DNA of 64,000 nucleotides from Bacterioplanoides pacificum (GTDB lineage: Bacteria; Pseudomonadota; Gammaproteobacteria; Pseudomonadales; Oceanobacteraceae). The stretch is from positions 868,001-932,000 of the forward strand of contig NZ_JBHRYB010000005.1 in the NCBI RefSeq assembly GCF_042648445.1, read 5' to 3'. A program made the translations under genes and the position numbers. Positions within the stretch are counted from its first letter, which is position 1, and each line of letters begins with the position of its first letter. Under the pieces are notes generated by a model. It made no database searches. It was not told where the DNA came from and saw only the letters and a program-made list of their open reading frames with translations. This document shows positions 63,507 through 64,000 of this stretch, in pieces.

Positions 63507-64000
63507 ATGACTCCCTCTGAACGACTTCAGGCAACCTACAAGAAGCAATATGACGCTTCCCGCCAACACGCCTACCCGACCATTCAGGAACGCAAAGACA
63601 ATCTGGAAAAGCTGGCGCAACTGCTGGAAAACAACCAGCAGCGCATTTGCGATGCGATTAATCAGGATTTTGGTGGCCGTTCCGCCAACGAAACCAAACT
63701 GCTGGAACTGACGCCGCTGCTGGGTTCGGTAACCTATGCCAAAAAACGTCTGAAAAAGTGGGCCAAACCCCAGCGCCGCCACGTTGGTCTGGCGTTTAAA
63801 GGCGCCAGTAACCAGCTGATTCCACAACCGAAAGGTGTGGTGGGTGTGGTAACGCCGTGGAACTACCCGCTGTTTCTGGCGTTAAGCCCGTGTGTCAGCG
63901 CACTGGCCGCCGGTAACCGCTGTATTGTGAAAATGGCCGCCAACTCGCAAAACCTGTGTCGCCTGATCGACGAACTGGTATCGGCGGTATTTGACGACAC
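63507..64000 (+). CDS. aldehyde dehydrogenase, coniferyl-aldehyde type (partial)
   Basis: The first 164 or so residues; the gene runs off the right edge. MTPSERLQATYKKQYDASRQ, NQDFGGRSANETKLLELTPL and VVGVVTPWNYPLFLALSPCV are typical of the coniferyl aldehyde dehydrogenase group (short ALDHs active on aromatic or aliphatic aldehydes, including those from alkane or lignin-derived compounds). Catalytic cysteine is outside the window. No clear ribosome site is seen upstream. Confidence 0.88.
   Translation, partial: MTPSERLQATYKKQYDASRQHAYPTIQERKDNLEKLAQLLENNQQRICDAINQDFGGRSANETKLLELTPLLGSVTYAKKRLKKWAKPQRRHVGLAFKGASNQLIPQPKGVVGVVTPWNYPLFLALSPCVSALAAGNRCIVKMAANSQNLCRLIDELVSAVFDD

Overview
The window reads as a chromosomal segment of a gammaproteobacterium, most likely a marine member of the Oceanospirillales (Thalassolituus/Oceanobacter/Bacterioplanes-like). 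That placement is an inference from gene order and protein style: a kds cluster, holC-(small acidic gene)-valS, prpB-acnD-prpF, and a PA2817-family gene beside a YadGH-type exporter. Both ends are cut, inside kdsB on the left and inside an aldehyde dehydrogenase gene on the right. Coding density is high, and the core genome is moderately GC-rich except for one AT-rich insert at about 5.0-9.9 kb.

Layout. 0-4.99 kb: Kdo/LPS sugar genes (kdsB, an NAD-sugar epimerase, a KdsC-type phosphatase), tRNA-Glu, tRNA-Ala, gltX and a 5'-nucleotidase. 5.0-9.8 kb: an AT-rich three-gene minus-strand unit made of a stand-alone CARF-like protein, an SF2 helicase with a putative C-terminal nuclease, and a PD-(D/E)xK nuclease whose C-terminus is knocked out of frame. 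It looks like an undescribed or poorly described defence module. 9.85-10.3 kb: tRNA-Ser flanked by partial copies of itself. 10.3-15.6 kb: nitroreductase, MASE2 adenylate cyclase, queF, a YadGH-type ABC exporter and a PA2817-family protein. 15.7-17.1 kb: three tRNA-Glu/tRNA-Gly pairs interleaved with exact 100-bp tandem repeats that end in the 3' end of tRNA-Gly and show covarying hairpins. 17.2-21.2 kb: a membrane-anchored unknown, a gpx-ohrR peroxide operon, msrB, an alanine-type aminotransferase and a small unknown. 21.3-25.1 kb: a Fur-type iron(III) ABC importer. 25.1-28.0 kb: pdxB and a SulP transporter.

28.2-39.2 kb is a methylcitrate (propionate) region split into two regulons. A GntR regulator with three TTGTATACAA boxes precedes prpB-acnD-prpF. 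prpC lies apart on the other strand with an ATTTGC-N7-GCAAAT operator, which also occurs in front of an XRE/short-chain-acyl regulator gene. 39.3-45.6 kb: metE, a PQQ-type sugar dehydrogenase overlapping an AraC regulator, and a divergent ExaC-like aldehyde dehydrogenase. 45.7-51.5 kb: a tripartite RND efflux operon. 51.7-53.9 kb: a Fur-type iron-linked PepSY locus. 53.9-62.2 kb: a CheX-like protein, hpt, dapE, rlmA, a TetR regulator, holC, a small acidic protein and valS. 62.2-62.5 kb: a cluster of REP-like palindromes. 62.6-64 kb: a Fic-fold protein with a degenerate catalytic motif and the start of a coniferyl-type aldehyde dehydrogenase.

The two items most worth pursuing are the CARF/helicase/nuclease unit and the tRNA-tailed, structured repeats behind tRNA-Gly and tRNA-Ser. 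All family calls come from reading motifs; no database search was possible.
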